Source: Lysinibacillus timonensis (GTDB taxonomy: Bacteria > Bacillota > Bacilli > Bacillales_A > Planococcaceae). Taken from it: a stretch of DNA of 64,000 nt. Position 1 is the stretch's first letter. The number at the start of each line of letters is the position of its first letter. The DNA lies in NCBI RefSeq assembly GCF_900291985.1, contig NZ_LT985980.1, positions 2,510,001 through 2,574,000 of the forward strand. Reading direction: 5' to 3'. A program made the position numbers and the translations under genes. Positions 1 to 8,579 of this stretch are shown in pieces. Under the pieces are notes generated by a model that searched no databases, was not told the origin of the DNA, and worked only from the letters and a program-made list of their open reading frames with translations.

Positions 1-814
1 AATGGTTGGTAGAGAGATCTCACAAGTGTTTCCTGAAAAACATAACAACATTGCAGATAAAGTTCTGGAGATAAAAGATCTTGGTAAAGTAGGGTATTTT
101 GCCGATATTTCTTTTTCTGTTTGTAAAGGAGAAATTGTTGGTTTAACTGGTTTAGTTGGAGCAGGGAGGACAGAAGTCTGCCAGGCAATATGTGGTATTG
201 CACCAGCTGATAAAGGAGAGATCCTAGTAAACGGGAAAAAGGTGAATATAAGGAAACCGAAAGATGCAATGAATTTTGGTATTGGGTATTTACCAGAGGA
301 CAGACAATTACAGGGCTTAATTTTATCTTGGGATATTAACCGAAATATTACCTTATCTTCTATTAAAAAATATTCATCAAATGGATGGTTAAAACCAAAG
401 AGAGAAGCATCGGTTGCAACGGAATTAGCTGAAAAGGTAAGCGTTAAAGCAAACTCAATTTTTGATTTAGTCAGTTCATTATCCGGTGGTAATCAACAGA
501 AGGTAGCATTCGCAAAGCTTTTAACTGCCGATGTGGAAGTCATCATTCTTGATGAACCAACAAAAGGTGTTGATGTTGGAGCAAAATCAGCAATTTACGA
601 GATTATTAATGATTTGGCTGCTAATGGATACGGAGTCCTATTAGTGTCTTCTGAAATGCCTGAAATATTAGGGCTAAGTGATCGGATAATTGTAATGAAG
701 GAAGGCCGTATAGCTGACACTTTAACTAGAGAAGAGGCAACACAAGAGCGAATACTAGAATCGGCAATGGGTAACGAAAAAGCAAAGAATGATGAAGTTG
801 TAATTCAAGTGTAA
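1..814 (+). CDS. Sugar ABC transporter ATP-binding protein, C-terminal half (5' end outside window)
   Basis: This is the second nucleotide-binding domain of an RbsA/RhaT/LsrA-type duplicated ATPase that energises sugar uptake at the inner face of the membrane. The reading frame is already open at base 2, and the text M-V-G-R near its start is the usual linker between the two ATPase halves, so about 230 residues lie upstream of the window. Visible motifs are the degenerate Walker A of the second half (LVGAGRTE, residues 51-58), the signature LSGGNQQK and Walker B IILDEPTKGVDVG. Two permeases and a sugar-binding lipoprotein follow in the same direction, spaced as an operon. Family is clear; the sugar is inferred from the binding protein. 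Confidence 0.9.
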   Translation, partial: MVGREISQVFPEKHNNIADKVLEIKDLGKVGYFADISFSVCKGEIVGLTGLVGAGRTEVCQAICGIAPADKGEILVNGKKVNIRKPKDAMNFGIGYLPEDRQLQGLILSWDINRNITLSSIKKYSSNGWLKPKREASVATELAEKVSVKANSIFDLVSSLSGGNQQKVAFAKLLTADVEVIILDEPTKGVDVGAKSAIYEIINDLAANGYGVLLVSSEMPEILGLSDRIIVMKEGRIADTLTREEATQERILESAMGNEKAKNDEVVIQV

Positions 815-839
815 TTCAAATGGTTTGGAGGTGTTAACA

Positions 840-1874
840 TTGAACGAACATGTTATTCGGCAAACTGATGATATTGAGAAACGTACTATAGCTAGTAGTT
901 TGTTGGCGAATGTTTCGAAATTTCGAGAACTCGGCTTAATCTTATTTATTGTTTTACTTTGTATATTTATTCAATGGAGAAACCCAAGTTTTTTAACGTT
1001 TGAGAATATTAATGATATGATCACAAACACAGCAATTCTTAGTATTTTAGCCTTAGGGATGATGCTTGTCCTTGTTACGCGTGGTATTGACCTATCCATA
1101 GGGGCAATCATTGCACTTTCAGGTATGATTTGTGCACAGTTAGTTAGCGATTTTAGTTTAAACCCTTTGCTCATTATCTTCATCGGGATTGTAATAGGAA
1201 TAGTATGTGGAGCATTAAATGGATTCCTTATTGCAAAGATAGGTATTCTCCCTATTATTGCAACTCTAGCATTAATGAATATATTTAGAGGCTTAACTTA
1301 TCGAATTAGTAATGGTGAATGGGTAAGTTCTTACCAAATGACGGAAGGCTTTGTATCTATCGCAACAGGTAAATTTTTAGGGATTAATAATTTGATTGTT
1401 ATAGCAATTTCTATATATATCATTTTTTACTATGTCATTAATCATACCGTAATAGGTCGGCAAATCTATGCTGTAGGAAGCAATCCGGAATCCGCAAAGG
1501 TTAGTGGTATCAATGAAAATAAAATACTTATTCTAGTTTATTCAATATTAGGTGGGCTATCTGGTTTAGCGGGAGTTTTATGGGTTTCAAAATTCGCATC
1601 AGCACAAGGTGATACTGCAACTGGTTATGAATTAACTGTTATCGCCGCTTGTATACTTGGCGGAGTAAGTATTGCTGGTGGGGCAGGGAAAGTTTCAGGA
1701 GTTCTTCTGGGGGCATTACTTTTAGGGATATTGCAAAATGCATTACCACTATTGAATGTTTCTCCATTTTGGCAAACAGGAATTCAAGGTGCCATTATTC
1801 TAATTGCAGTTATTTTAAATACATTAGTCAAACGAACTGTAGATAGAAATAACCTAGTAAGGAGGAAGATTTGA
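840..1874 (+). CDS. Sugar ABC transporter permease (RbsC/RhaP family)
   Basis: Integral membrane subunit, about 344 residues, with many hydrophobic segments and the BPD_transp_2 family block around GSNPESAKVSGI plus the late glycine-rich stretch GGVSIAGGAGK. I place the start at TTG 840 because GGAGG at 827-831 sits 8 bases before it; an in-frame TTG at 825 overlaps that ribosome site. It begins 26 bases after the ATPase stop and overlaps the next permease gene by one base, so the pair is translationally coupled. Two different permeases with one duplicated ATPase is the arrangement of rhamnose (RhaPQ) and AI-2 (LsrCD) importers. Confidence 0.9.
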   Translation: MNEHVIRQTDDIEKRTIASSLLANVSKFRELGLILFIVLLCIFIQWRNPSFLTFENINDMITNTAILSILALGMMLVLVTRGIDLSIGAIIALSGMICAQLVSDFSLNPLLIIFIGIVIGIVCGALNGFLIAKIGILPIIATLALMNIFRGLTYRISNGEWVSSYQMTEGFVSIATGKFLGINNLIVIAISIYIIFYYVINHTVIGRQIYAVGSNPESAKVSGINENKILILVYSILGGLSGLAGVLWVSKFASAQGDTATGYELTVIAACILGGVSIAGGAGKVSGVLLGALLLGILQNALPLLNVSPFWQTGIQGAIILIAVILNTLVKRTVDRNNLVRRKI

Positions 1875-2893
1875 TGGGTCATAAATCGCTTATAGAAGAA
1901 GATTATTCTCCAAATAGTTTAGCGAGTGAAAAAGAGTTTTCCTTAAAATCCTTCTTTTTACAATGGGAATGGCTATTAATTTTCATTCTCTTGTTAGTAT
2001 TTATTGTTAACTCCATTCTTTCACCATATTTTTTAAATACAGATAGTTTGCTAGGCGCGACAACAACTTTTTTGGATAAGGCCTATATCGTTTTTCCAAT
2101 GGCATTCATTATGATTATGCGTGATATTGATATTTCTGTCGGTTCGACTGTTGCCTTATCATCAGTAGTAATGGCAACAGTATATAATTCATTTGGTTTA
2201 CCCATGGAGATGGCCATTATAGTTTGTTTACTAGTGGGAGCTCTTTGTGGTTTAATAAACGGCTTATTAATTGTTAAGTTCAAAGAATTATCTGCTGTAA
2301 TTGTCACATTGGGAACTATGATCTTGTTTCGTGGTATCGCGTATATCATTTTAGAAGATCAAGCTTCGGGGGATTTTCCGGAATGGTTTAATTATTTTGG
2401 ATGGGGAAGTATAGGGAATATTCCTTTTATATTAATAGCATTTATTTTTGTAACAATTCTTTTTGCAATATTGCTGCATAAAACAACGTTTGGGCGAAAT
2501 ATTTATGCAATTGGAAGCAATCCAACTGCAAGTCGTTTTTCCGGTGTTAGTGTAGATAAGATTAGAGTTATTGTTTTTGTATTAGCAGGATTAATGGCTG
2601 CCGTCACTGCAATTTTTCTTGCATCACGGATGGGGAGTACCCGGCCTAATGTGGCAACTGGTTATGAGTTAGAAGTTATTACGATGGCTGCGTTAGGGGG
2701 AATAAGTACTGTTGGAGGAAAAGGGCGTATTTACGGTACGTTTATAGCGGTATTTATTATAGGCTTTTTACAGTATGGCCTTGGTTTAATTAATATCCCA
2801 TCACAGACGTTATTAATTGTTATCGGTGCTCTATTAATTTTGGCTGTTGCAACACCCAAAATTAAACTACCAAAATTTTTGCTACGTAAATAA
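1874..2893 (+). CDS. Sugar ABC transporter permease, second subunit (RbsC/RhaQ family)
   Basis: Second BPD_transp_2 permease, about 339 residues. It carries the paralogous motif GSNPTASRFSGV and GGISTVGGKGR seen in the preceding permease, plus a longer N-terminal cytoplasmic segment before the first membrane helix. The ATG at 1874 shares its first base with the stop of the upstream gene (TGATG), and GGAGGA lies at 1861-1866. It presumably forms the heterodimeric channel with the product of 840-1874. No internal frame damage is visible. Confidence 0.9.
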   Translation: MGHKSLIEEDYSPNSLASEKEFSLKSFFLQWEWLLIFILLLVFIVNSILSPYFLNTDSLLGATTTFLDKAYIVFPMAFIMIMRDIDISVGSTVALSSVVMATVYNSFGLPMEMAIIVCLLVGALCGLINGLLIVKFKELSAVIVTLGTMILFRGIAYIILEDQASGDFPEWFNYFGWGSIGNIPFILIAFIFVTILFAILLHKTTFGRNIYAIGSNPTASRFSGVSVDKIRVIVFVLAGLMAAVTAIFLASRMGSTRPNVATGYELEVITMAALGGISTVGGKGRIYGTFIAVFIIGFLQYGLGLINIPSQTLLIVIGALLILAVATPKIKLPKFLLRK

Positions 2894-2958
2894 GGTTTTA
2901 ATTAAGAGTCTGCTAGATTCTTATTAAAATAACAAACTAAAACATTGGGGGTAAAAAT

Positions 2959-3999
2959 ATGGGGAAGGTTAAAAACGTACTAATACTTGTAACTGTCTTG
3001 TTTCTACTAGCTGCATGTGGTAGCACAGCAACCGAAAGTCCGGCAACAGAAGGGGGAGCATCTGAGGGAAAGGCAAAATACGCTTTCGTATTTAAAAATA
3101 CAGGAAACCCTTATGGTGAAAAAATGTATGAAGGATTTGAAAAAGCGATAGGTGAGGCTGGGGGCGAAGTAATTTATCGTTCACCAGATCAGCCAACAGC
3201 AGAAGGTCAGATTCAAATCGTTGAACAGTTAATCACGCAAAATGTAAGCGCAATTGCGATTGCCGGGAATGATAATGATGCATTGGAACCAGTGTTGAAA
3301 AAGGCGATGGAGAAAGGAATCAAAGTGATTTCTGTTGACTCAGCCGTTAACGCAAATAGTCGAATGCTTCACGTAAACCAAGCGAATCCAGAGAGAATTG
3401 GTCGTGTTCAGATTCAAGCTGTTGCAGAAATGATAAATTATGAAGGGCAAATTGCAATATTGAGCGCGACTTCTCAAGCAACTAATCAAAACCTATGGAT
3501 AGAGTGGATGCAAGAAGAATTAAAGGATCCTAAATATGAAAATATGGAATTGGTAAAAGTTGCGTATGGGGATGATTTACGAGATAAGAGTGTTTCTGAA
3601 ACAGAAGCATTATTAAAGTCGTATCCAGATTTAAAAGGGATTATTGCGCCAACAACTGTAGGTATTGCAGCTGCTGGTAAAGTCTTAACGGATAAAGGAT
3701 TAGCAGGAGAAGTGGCTTTAACAGGTCTTGGATTACCTAGTGAGATGGCAAGTTATATTGAAAATGGTGTATCACCATGGATGTATTTATGGAATCCAAT
3801 CGATGTAGGTTATGCCGCAGGTTATGCATCTGTTGAACTTGTTAATGGTGGTAAGAAAGGTGAGATTGGAGAGTCATTTGAAATCGGTGAACTAGGTTCA
3901 TTTGAAGTAGTAGAAGATGGGGATGGGACTCAGATAATGCTAGGCGATCCATTTAAGTTTGATTCGTCTAATATTGGTGAATGGAAAGATGTTTATTAA
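2959..3999 (+). CDS. Sugar-binding lipoprotein of ABC transporter, RhaS-like
   Basis: Extracytoplasmic substrate-binding lipoprotein of the periplasmic-binding-protein-4 class. A short signal peptide ends in the lipobox L-A-A-C (Cys20), so the mature protein is lipid-anchored outside the membrane. The body shows the RhaS-like pattern: KNTGNPYGEKMYEGFEKA, then EQLITQNVSAIAIAGNDNDALEPVLKKA, a VISVDS core and the hinge region WNPIDVGYAAGY. Similarity in memory is strongest to rhamnose-binding RhaS, then to AI-2-binding LsrB, so rhamnose or a related deoxysugar is the best guess. No rhamnose isomerase, kinase or aldolase is downstream, where fumC faces the other way. The gene ends in the shared terminator at 4048-4087. 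Confidence 0.88.
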   Translation: MGKVKNVLILVTVLFLLAACGSTATESPATEGGASEGKAKYAFVFKNTGNPYGEKMYEGFEKAIGEAGGEVIYRSPDQPTAEGQIQIVEQLITQNVSAIAIAGNDNDALEPVLKKAMEKGIKVISVDSAVNANSRMLHVNQANPERIGRVQIQAVAEMINYEGQIAILSATSQATNQNLWIEWMQEELKDPKYENMELVKVAYGDDLRDKSVSETEALLKSYPDLKGIIAPTTVGIAAAGKVLTDKGLAGEVALTGLGLPSEMASYIENGVSPWMYLWNPIDVGYAAGYASVELVNGGKKGEIGESFEIGELGSFEVVEDGDGTQIMLGDPFKFDSSNIGEWKDVY

Positions 4000-4047
4000 T
4001 TGTTTAAACAGTTATTTATTTGTTAGAAATAAAGTCTGTTAAAAAAA

Positions 4048-4087
4048 GGCTCTTTAAGTAATTGATAACTTCATTACTTAAAGGGCC
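4048..4087. terminator. Bidirectional terminator between the sugar transporter and fumC
   Basis: A 15-bp stem pairs 4048-4062 with 4073-4087 with at most one wobble, around a short loop. Seven A residues precede it on the plus strand (4041-4047), which gives a U tract for the leftward fumC transcript. The rightward U tract is poorer. It separates two convergent genes. Confidence 0.85.
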
Positions 4088-4129
4088 CTTTGTCATATTA
4101 AAAGTTAAACTTATTAATCATCTAATGTG

Positions 4130-5521
4130 TTATTCAGCGTTTGGATAAATCATTTTACTTGGATCGATGTATTCATCGAATTGTTCTTCTGTCAGTAATT
4201 CTAATGATAATGCTGCTTCTTTTAGTGTTGTACCTTCTTTATGCGCTTTTTTCGCGATTTTCGCAGCATTTTCATAACCGATATATGGATTTAAAGCTGT
4301 AACAAGCATTAGAGAGTTTTCTAAGTTACGCTCTAAAACTTCAGTGTTCGGTTCAATACCAACAGCACAGTTATCATTGAATGATTTCATTGCATCTGCA
4401 AGTAATCTTACTGATTGTAGGAAGTTATAAATGATAACAGGTTTAAATACGTTTAATTCAAAATTACCTTGGCTCGCTGCAAAAGCAATTGTTGCATCGT
4501 TACCAACCACTTGAGTAACAACCATAGTCAACGCTTCAGATTGAGTAGGGTTTACTTTACCTGGCATGATTGAACTACCTGGTTCGTTTTCAGGGATAGT
4601 GATCTCACCAATCCCACTACGAGGGCCACTTGCTAACCAACGAACATCGTTAGCAATTTTCATTAAATCCGCTGCAAGCGCTTTTAATGCTCCGTGAGAA
4701 GTAACGATTTCGTCATGACTAGTTAATGCATGGAATTTGTTTTCAGCAGTTACAAAAGACTTACCTGTAATCTTGCTAATTTCTTCTGCTACCATTTCAC
4801 CAAATTTAGGGTGCGCATTAATACCAGTACCTACAGCTGTACCACCTATTGCTAATTCTCTTAAAAATTCAGAAGTAACTTTAATCATTTTCTCAGATTT
4901 TACAAGCATATGGTGCCAACCGCTAATCTCTTGTCCAAGAGTTAATGGAGTTGCATCTTGTAAATGAGTACGACCGATTTTAATAATATCCTTAAAAGCC
5001 TCAGCTTTTTCATTTAAAGTCTCTTTTAATAATTGAAGTCTTGGTAATAAATAATCTTCAATTGATTCAAGTGCTGCCACATGTAATGCAGTTGGGAATG
5101 TATCGTTAGAGCTTTGAGATTTATTTACATCATCATTTGGATGGATGCGCTCCTCAGAACCTTCCTCTTCAAGTATTTGATTTGCACGGTGAGCAATTAC
5201 CTCGTTAACATTCATGTTAGACTGAGTACCGCTACCTGTTTGCCAAACTACTAATGGGAATTCATCATCCCATTTACCTTCAAGAATTTCATCTGCAGCA
5301 GTAGCGATTGCATTCGTTTTTGTATCAGATAATTTGCCTAATTTATTGTTTGCAATTGCTGCTGCCTTTTTTAAAATGACAAAAGCACGAATAATTTCAA
5401 TTGGCATTTTTTCTGTACCAATTTGGAAATTCTCTTTACTTCTTTGTGTTTGAGCGCCCCAAATTTTATCAGCTGGTACGCGTACTTCACCTAATGTATC
5501 TCTTTCGATACGGTATTCCAT
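4130..5521 (-). CDS. fumC: Fumarate hydratase, class II
   Basis: Cytosolic homotetrameric TCA-cycle enzyme that interconverts fumarate and L-malate without an iron-sulfur cluster. Length (463 residues) is normal. The superfamily signature [11 protein letters not shown] is at residues 315-325 with its catalytic serine, and the [10 protein letters not shown] block with the catalytic His is at 183-192; SGTQSNMN and the substrate-binding SSND are also present. Start ATG has a GGGGAG ribosome site. It lies about 120 bases downstream of a Fur-box-driven small-RNA candidate on the same strand. It is distinct from the PurB-like lyase of the same superfamily at 19340. Confidence 0.97.
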   Translation of the reverse strand: MEYRIERDTLGEVRVPADKIWGAQTQRSKENFQIGTEKMPIEIIRAFVILKKAAAIANNKLGKLSDTKTNAIATAADEILEGKWDDEFPLVVWQTGSGTQSNMNVNEVIAHRANQILEEEGSEERIHPNDDVNKSQSSNDTFPTALHVAALESIEDYLLPRLQLLKETLNEKAEAFKDIIKIGRTHLQDATPLTLGQEISGWHHMLVKSEKMIKVTSEFLRELAIGGTAVGTGINAHPKFGEMVAEEISKITGKSFVTAENKFHALTSHDEIVTSHGALKALAADLMKIANDVRWLASGPRSGIGEITIPENEPGSSIMPGKVNPTQSEALTMVVTQVVGNDATIAFAASQGNFELNVFKPVIIYNFLQSVRLLADAMKSFNDNCAVGIEPNTEVLERNLENSLMLVTALNPYIGYENAAKIAKKAHKEGTTLKEAALSLELLTEEQFDEYIDPSKMIYPNAE

Positions 5522-5639
5522 TCTAACAACTCCCCTATAATGTTATATTTTAGTTATACCTAAAAAATTGACCAATTTCTAGTGTTATACTAAGAAAAAA
5601 GTTTTTATTATAGTAATGATTAAAATGACAACTTTCAAT

Positions 5640-5737
5640 AAAAGCGAAAGGAGTCTGAAAAATTGAAAGGAAATTCTAGACTCCTATCTAAAGGAAATAA
5701 CTGTTGAGTGATAATTAGGGGGGTACAACTCAAAACT
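5640..5737 (-). ncRNA. Fur-regulated small RNA candidate, FsrA-like
   Basis: Reading leftward from the promoter at 5743-5770, the transcript would start near 5737 and run about 95-100 nt without an open reading frame. A 6-bp stem (5728-5733 with 5704-5709) presents a loop holding six consecutive C residues (complement of 5718-5723). An 8-bp hairpin (5678-5685 with 5649-5656) followed by a U-rich tail makes a terminator. A Fur box, short length and an exposed C-rich stretch able to pair with Shine-Dalgarno sequences are the traits of Bacillus FsrA, the iron-sparing small RNA that represses iron-dependent TCA enzymes. The start site and targets are inferred. It could instead be an attenuated leader of fumC. 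Confidence 0.6.
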
Positions 5738-5742
5738 TTTCC

Positions 5743-5770
5743 TTTATACGATAATGATAATCATTATCAA
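5743..5770 (-). promoter_or_regulatory. Sigma-A promoter overlapped by a consensus Fur box
   Basis: GATAATGATAATCATTATC (5750-5768) matches the 19-bp Fur consensus at every position I can recall. On the minus strand the same DNA holds TTGATA (5770-5765) and TATAAA (5748-5743) spaced by 16 bp, so Fur-Fe would cover the promoter spacer. The only thing immediately downstream is the small-RNA candidate. Confidence 0.85.
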
Positions 5771-5801
5771 TTGAAAAATCAAATGATTTATATCATTTTC
5801 T

Positions 5802-5859
5802 AAAAAAATTAAAACACCGCTAATTCGATAAGCTAATGCTTGACGAAAACAGCGGTGTT
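5802..5859 (-). terminator. Terminator of the 5894-6202 gene
   Basis: A 9-bp stem (5813-5821 with 5851-5859) with a long loop. On the minus strand it is followed by a U-rich tail from the A-rich stretch at 5802-5812. It separates the hypothetical gene from the Fur promoter. Confidence 0.75.
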
Positions 5860-5893
5860 CATAAAGAGTATCCAATTGTTTGTCACCTCATAT

Positions 5894-6202
5894 CTAGACA
5901 ATTTTTACATAGAAATCTTTCCCGTTATTAATACCTAGACAAGTTGTATTTTTATTTTGGTAATAGCTTTCAATGGTTTTAGCTAGACCAGCATGCCCAT
6001 TTAAATATGTCCCTTGCAAAATGGGCTTTCCAGGGTTATGAAAATCAAAGTATATTCTTACATCATGAGTCATACTATCAAGAATCTCAAGGAAATCCTT
6101 TTCAGGAATATGAATGCCTCTTGTATAAGTGCATTCTCTTCGGTATGTATCATGAGATACATTAATAGGCTTTACCTCTTCAATAATTTGAACTTCTCCC
6201 AT
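5894..6202 (-). CDS. Hypothetical protein, 102 residues
   Basis: I do not recognise this soluble 102-residue protein. It has no signal peptide or membrane helix, mixed charge, and a central segment rich in aromatic residues and His (IYFDFHNPGK). AAAGGAGTT lies 7-8 bases before the ATG at 6202, and a terminator follows the stop, so it looks like a real single-gene unit. Nothing in the neighbourhood suggests its job. Confidence 0.75.
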   Translation of the reverse strand: MGEVQIIEEVKPINVSHDTYRRECTYTRGIHIPEKDFLEILDSMTHDVRIYFDFHNPGKPILQGTYLNGHAGLAKTIESYYQNKNTTCLGINNGKDFYVKIV

Positions 6203-6327
6203 TGAACCAACTCCTTTATATTAGTGTTAAGCCTACTTATTCGACTATTATACCAGAAATGACAGTTAGAAATCAGAATATTTTGTAAAATATTAAATCA
6301 CTCTCAAATATTGTAAAAATGGTTAGT

Positions 6328-6882
6328 TTACCATTCAGACTGTTGTATCTCTTCTGCAACCATTTGTAAATCATATGCATTTATATAGATTAATTCGTAA
6401 GGATGTGTATCTGCATATTTTTCAGCTAAACGTTTTAAGTATTTAGGCGAAGCTTCATTATCCTCGTCGTAGATTAATAAAAGGGCATCAGTATTTTGAA
6501 TAATAAATTTATCTTTCTCAACAAATTGCCAAGGTGCTTCATATGGTCGTTTTGTTACGCTTGTTACAAAGTCGGCGTTACTTACAATATGAATATATTT
6601 TTCTTGTTTGGCCTCATTCCAATTTTTCTCTTGATCTAAAAATGGTGTAATTACGGAATATTTTAGATGTAGAAATTCTTGTTTTAAATCCATCACAACT
6701 TCTGCGGCCCATGTTTCAACGCCTTGTCCACCACTTATAATCACCCACTCGAGTCCTTCATCAATTAATGTTCTCAATTCATTTTCGATTGCCTTTTTTA
6801 TAATGGGAATACCAGGATGTTTATCGTTAAATATACCTAATTCGTGAGAACGGTAACCAGAAACGTACAATGACTTAATCAT
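6328..6882 (-). CDS. ypsA: YpsA-like SLOG-family protein (DUF1273)
   Basis: Cytosolic Rossmann-like protein of the SLOG superfamily. The N-terminal IKSLYVSGYRSHELGIF, the WVIISGGQGVETWAAEV nucleotide-binding segment and length (184 residues) match YpsA, implicated in firmicutes in cell division and nucleotide binding. The start is the ATG at 6882, since AAGGAG is 8 bases upstream; an ATG two codons earlier (6888) is only 2 bases from it. In Bacillus ypsA usually neighbours gpsB; gpsB is not seen here. Confidence 0.85.
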   Translation of the reverse strand: MIKSLYVSGYRSHELGIFNDKHPGIPIIKKAIENELRTLIDEGLEWVIISGGQGVETWAAEVVMDLKQEFLHLKYSVITPFLDQEKNWNEAKQEKYIHIVSNADFVTSVTKRPYEAPWQFVEKDKFIIQNTDALLLIYDEDNEASPKYLKRLAEKYADTHPYELIYINAYDLQMVAEEIQQSEW

Positions 6883-7040
6883 AAACATAACTCCTTAAAT
6901 TACATTGTATTCATAAAATATATTATCTTAGAACTTAAAATAAAAAATCACACATTTTCAAAGTACTTTTGAAGGGATATTGATTTTTTAGTTATTACGA
7001 AACGGACGTAATCATATTTGACTTAGTTTATTAAATTAAA

Positions 7041-7066
7041 AAAGGTCATTCAAATAGAATGACCTA
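7041..7066 (-). terminator. rocD terminator
   Basis: A perfect 9-bp stem (7044-7052 with 7058-7066) with a 5-base loop. On the minus strand it is followed by a run of U. It lies 18 bases beyond the rocD stop. Confidence 0.9.
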
Positions 7067-7084
7067 ATAAAAGTGGTAAATAGA

Positions 7085-8278
7085 TTATGCAAATACTTTA
7101 TTAATTCTTTCTAAAGCCCAGTCGATTTCTTCTTTTGTGATTACTAGTGGTGGGGCGAAGCGAATAACGTAATCATGAGTCTCTTTACATAATAAACCGA
7201 GCCCCATTAATTCCTCACAGTATTTACGAGCTGGCACAGTTAATTCCACACCGATAAATAACCCTCTACCACGTACCTCTTTAATATTTAGATTATTGAT
7301 TGTACGTAATTGTTCTTGGAAGTAGTTACCTAATTCTAAAGAACGTTCAGTTAGTTTTTCTTCTTCCAGTACTTCTAATGATGCAAGAGATACTGCGCAA
7401 GCAAGTGGGTTACCACCGAAAGTTGAACCGTGAGAACCTGGGTTTAATACACCTAGGATATCATCGTTTGCACATACAGCAGAGATTGGCATGACACCGC
7501 CACCAAGGGCTTTGCCAAGGATAATGACATCTGGAGTCACTTGTTCCCATTGATGGGCGAACAATTTGCCCGTTCTAGATAGTCCTGTTTGAATTTCATC
7601 TGTAATAAATAATACGTTGTTTTCTTTACAAAGTTGTTCTGCTTGTTTTAAGAACCCATCTTCAGGAATTACGATACCAGCTTCACCTTGAATAGGTTCG
7701 ACGATGAAGGCTGCTGTGTTTGGTGTAATGATTTCTTTAAGAGCATCAATATCACCATAAGGGATCAACTTAAATCCACCTAGCATTGGACCGAAACCAC
7801 GTTTGTATTCAGCATCAGATGATAGAGAGACAGCGCCCATTGTGCGGCCGTGGAAATTCCCATTGCAGCCAATGATTTCAGCTTTGTTATCTTCGACACC
7901 TTTTACATCGTAAGCCCAACGGCGAGCAACTTTAATTGCAGATTCAACAGCTTCAGCACCTGTATTCATTGGTAAAATCATATTTTTACCAGTCATTTGA
8001 GTTAGCTTTTCATACCATGGGCCAAGTTGGTCATTGTGGAAAGCTCGTGAAGTTAGCGTTACGCGATCAGCTTGATCTTTTAAAGCTTGGATAATCTTTG
8101 GATGACGGTGACCTTGGTTTACAGCAGAGTATGCAGAAAGCATATCCATATACTTATTACCTTCAGGATCTTTAACCCATACTCCTTCAGCTTCAGAGAC
8201 TACAATTGGAAGTGGATGATAATTATGGGCACCAAATTTCTCAGTTTTTTCAATAAGGCTAGCAGTTTTGTTCGTCAT
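7085..8278 (-). CDS. rocD: Ornithine aminotransferase
   Basis: PLP enzyme of arginine catabolism that transfers the delta-amino group of ornithine to 2-oxoglutarate, giving glutamate semialdehyde and glutamate. Length 397 is normal. Class III aminotransferase marks are [18 protein letters not shown], the aspartate in [15 protein letters not shown], and the PLP lysine in [12 protein letters not shown]. Its upstream DNA carries a sigma-54 promoter and palindromic activator sites, and the divergent gene is rocR. No rocE or rocF follows; ypsA is next after a terminator. Confidence 0.96.
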   Translation of the reverse strand: MTNKTASLIEKTEKFGAHNYHPLPIVVSEAEGVWVKDPEGNKYMDMLSAYSAVNQGHRHPKIIQALKDQADRVTLTSRAFHNDQLGPWYEKLTQMTGKNMILPMNTGAEAVESAIKVARRWAYDVKGVEDNKAEIIGCNGNFHGRTMGAVSLSSDAEYKRGFGPMLGGFKLIPYGDIDALKEIITPNTAAFIVEPIQGEAGIVIPEDGFLKQAEQLCKENNVLFITDEIQTGLSRTGKLFAHQWEQVTPDVIILGKALGGGVMPISAVCANDDILGVLNPGSHGSTFGGNPLACAVSLASLEVLEEEKLTERSLELGNYFQEQLRTINNLNIKEVRGRGLFIGVELTVPARKYCEELMGLGLLCKETHDYVIRFAPPLVITKEEIDWALERINKVFA

Positions 8279-8440
8279 ATCAATTTTCCTCCCTATAATA
8301 AATTTATAATTTTAAGTGCATAGAATTAGATACGTGTTATATGTGCAATAAACACTTAAAAGAGGGTAGAAGAATCATTTTAATATTCCTTAGAAATAAG
8401 AAGATCTTGCATCCTTATTTACCCTTTTCATTATTTATAT

Positions 8441-8458
8441 AAGCAAATTTCATGCCAA
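8441..8458 (-). promoter_or_regulatory. Sigma-54 (-24/-12) promoter of rocD
   Basis: On the minus strand TTGGCATGAAATTTGCTT has GG and GC elements separated by exactly 10 bases, the hallmark of a SigL promoter (consensus TTGGCAC-N5-TTGCA). It lies about 165 bases upstream of the rocD start. The sigma-54 gene and its activator are encoded immediately on the other side. Confidence 0.88.
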
Positions 8459-8496
8459 CTATTCAAGATTGAGTTAACGGTGTTTTCTAAATAGAT

Positions 8497-8555
8497 GTTT
8501 AAAAATTTTGCGCAAAATTTTTAAACTGCATACTTTATAGCCAAAAAATTTTGCG
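8497..8555. promoter_or_regulatory. RocR upstream activating sites between rocD and rocR
   Basis: 8497-8526 is a perfect 30-bp palindrome centred on TTTTGC|GCAAAA. A second partial copy, AAAAAATTTTGCG, lies at 8543-8555, just before the rocR ribosome site. In Bacillus RocR binds paired inverted repeats upstream of roc sigma-54 promoters. The position (about 40-110 bases upstream of the rocD promoter) fits an enhancer, and the proximal copy could also give RocR autorepression. The binding protein is inferred from context. Confidence 0.75.
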
Positions 8556-8579
8556 ATAACATATAGATGGGGTGAAGTA

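Noticed and set aside
5743-5770. Fur box as a direct regulator of fumC
   Set aside because: A terminator at 5649-5685 stands between the promoter and fumC, and class II fumarase needs no iron. A separate small RNA explains the layout better, though a leader cannot be excluded.
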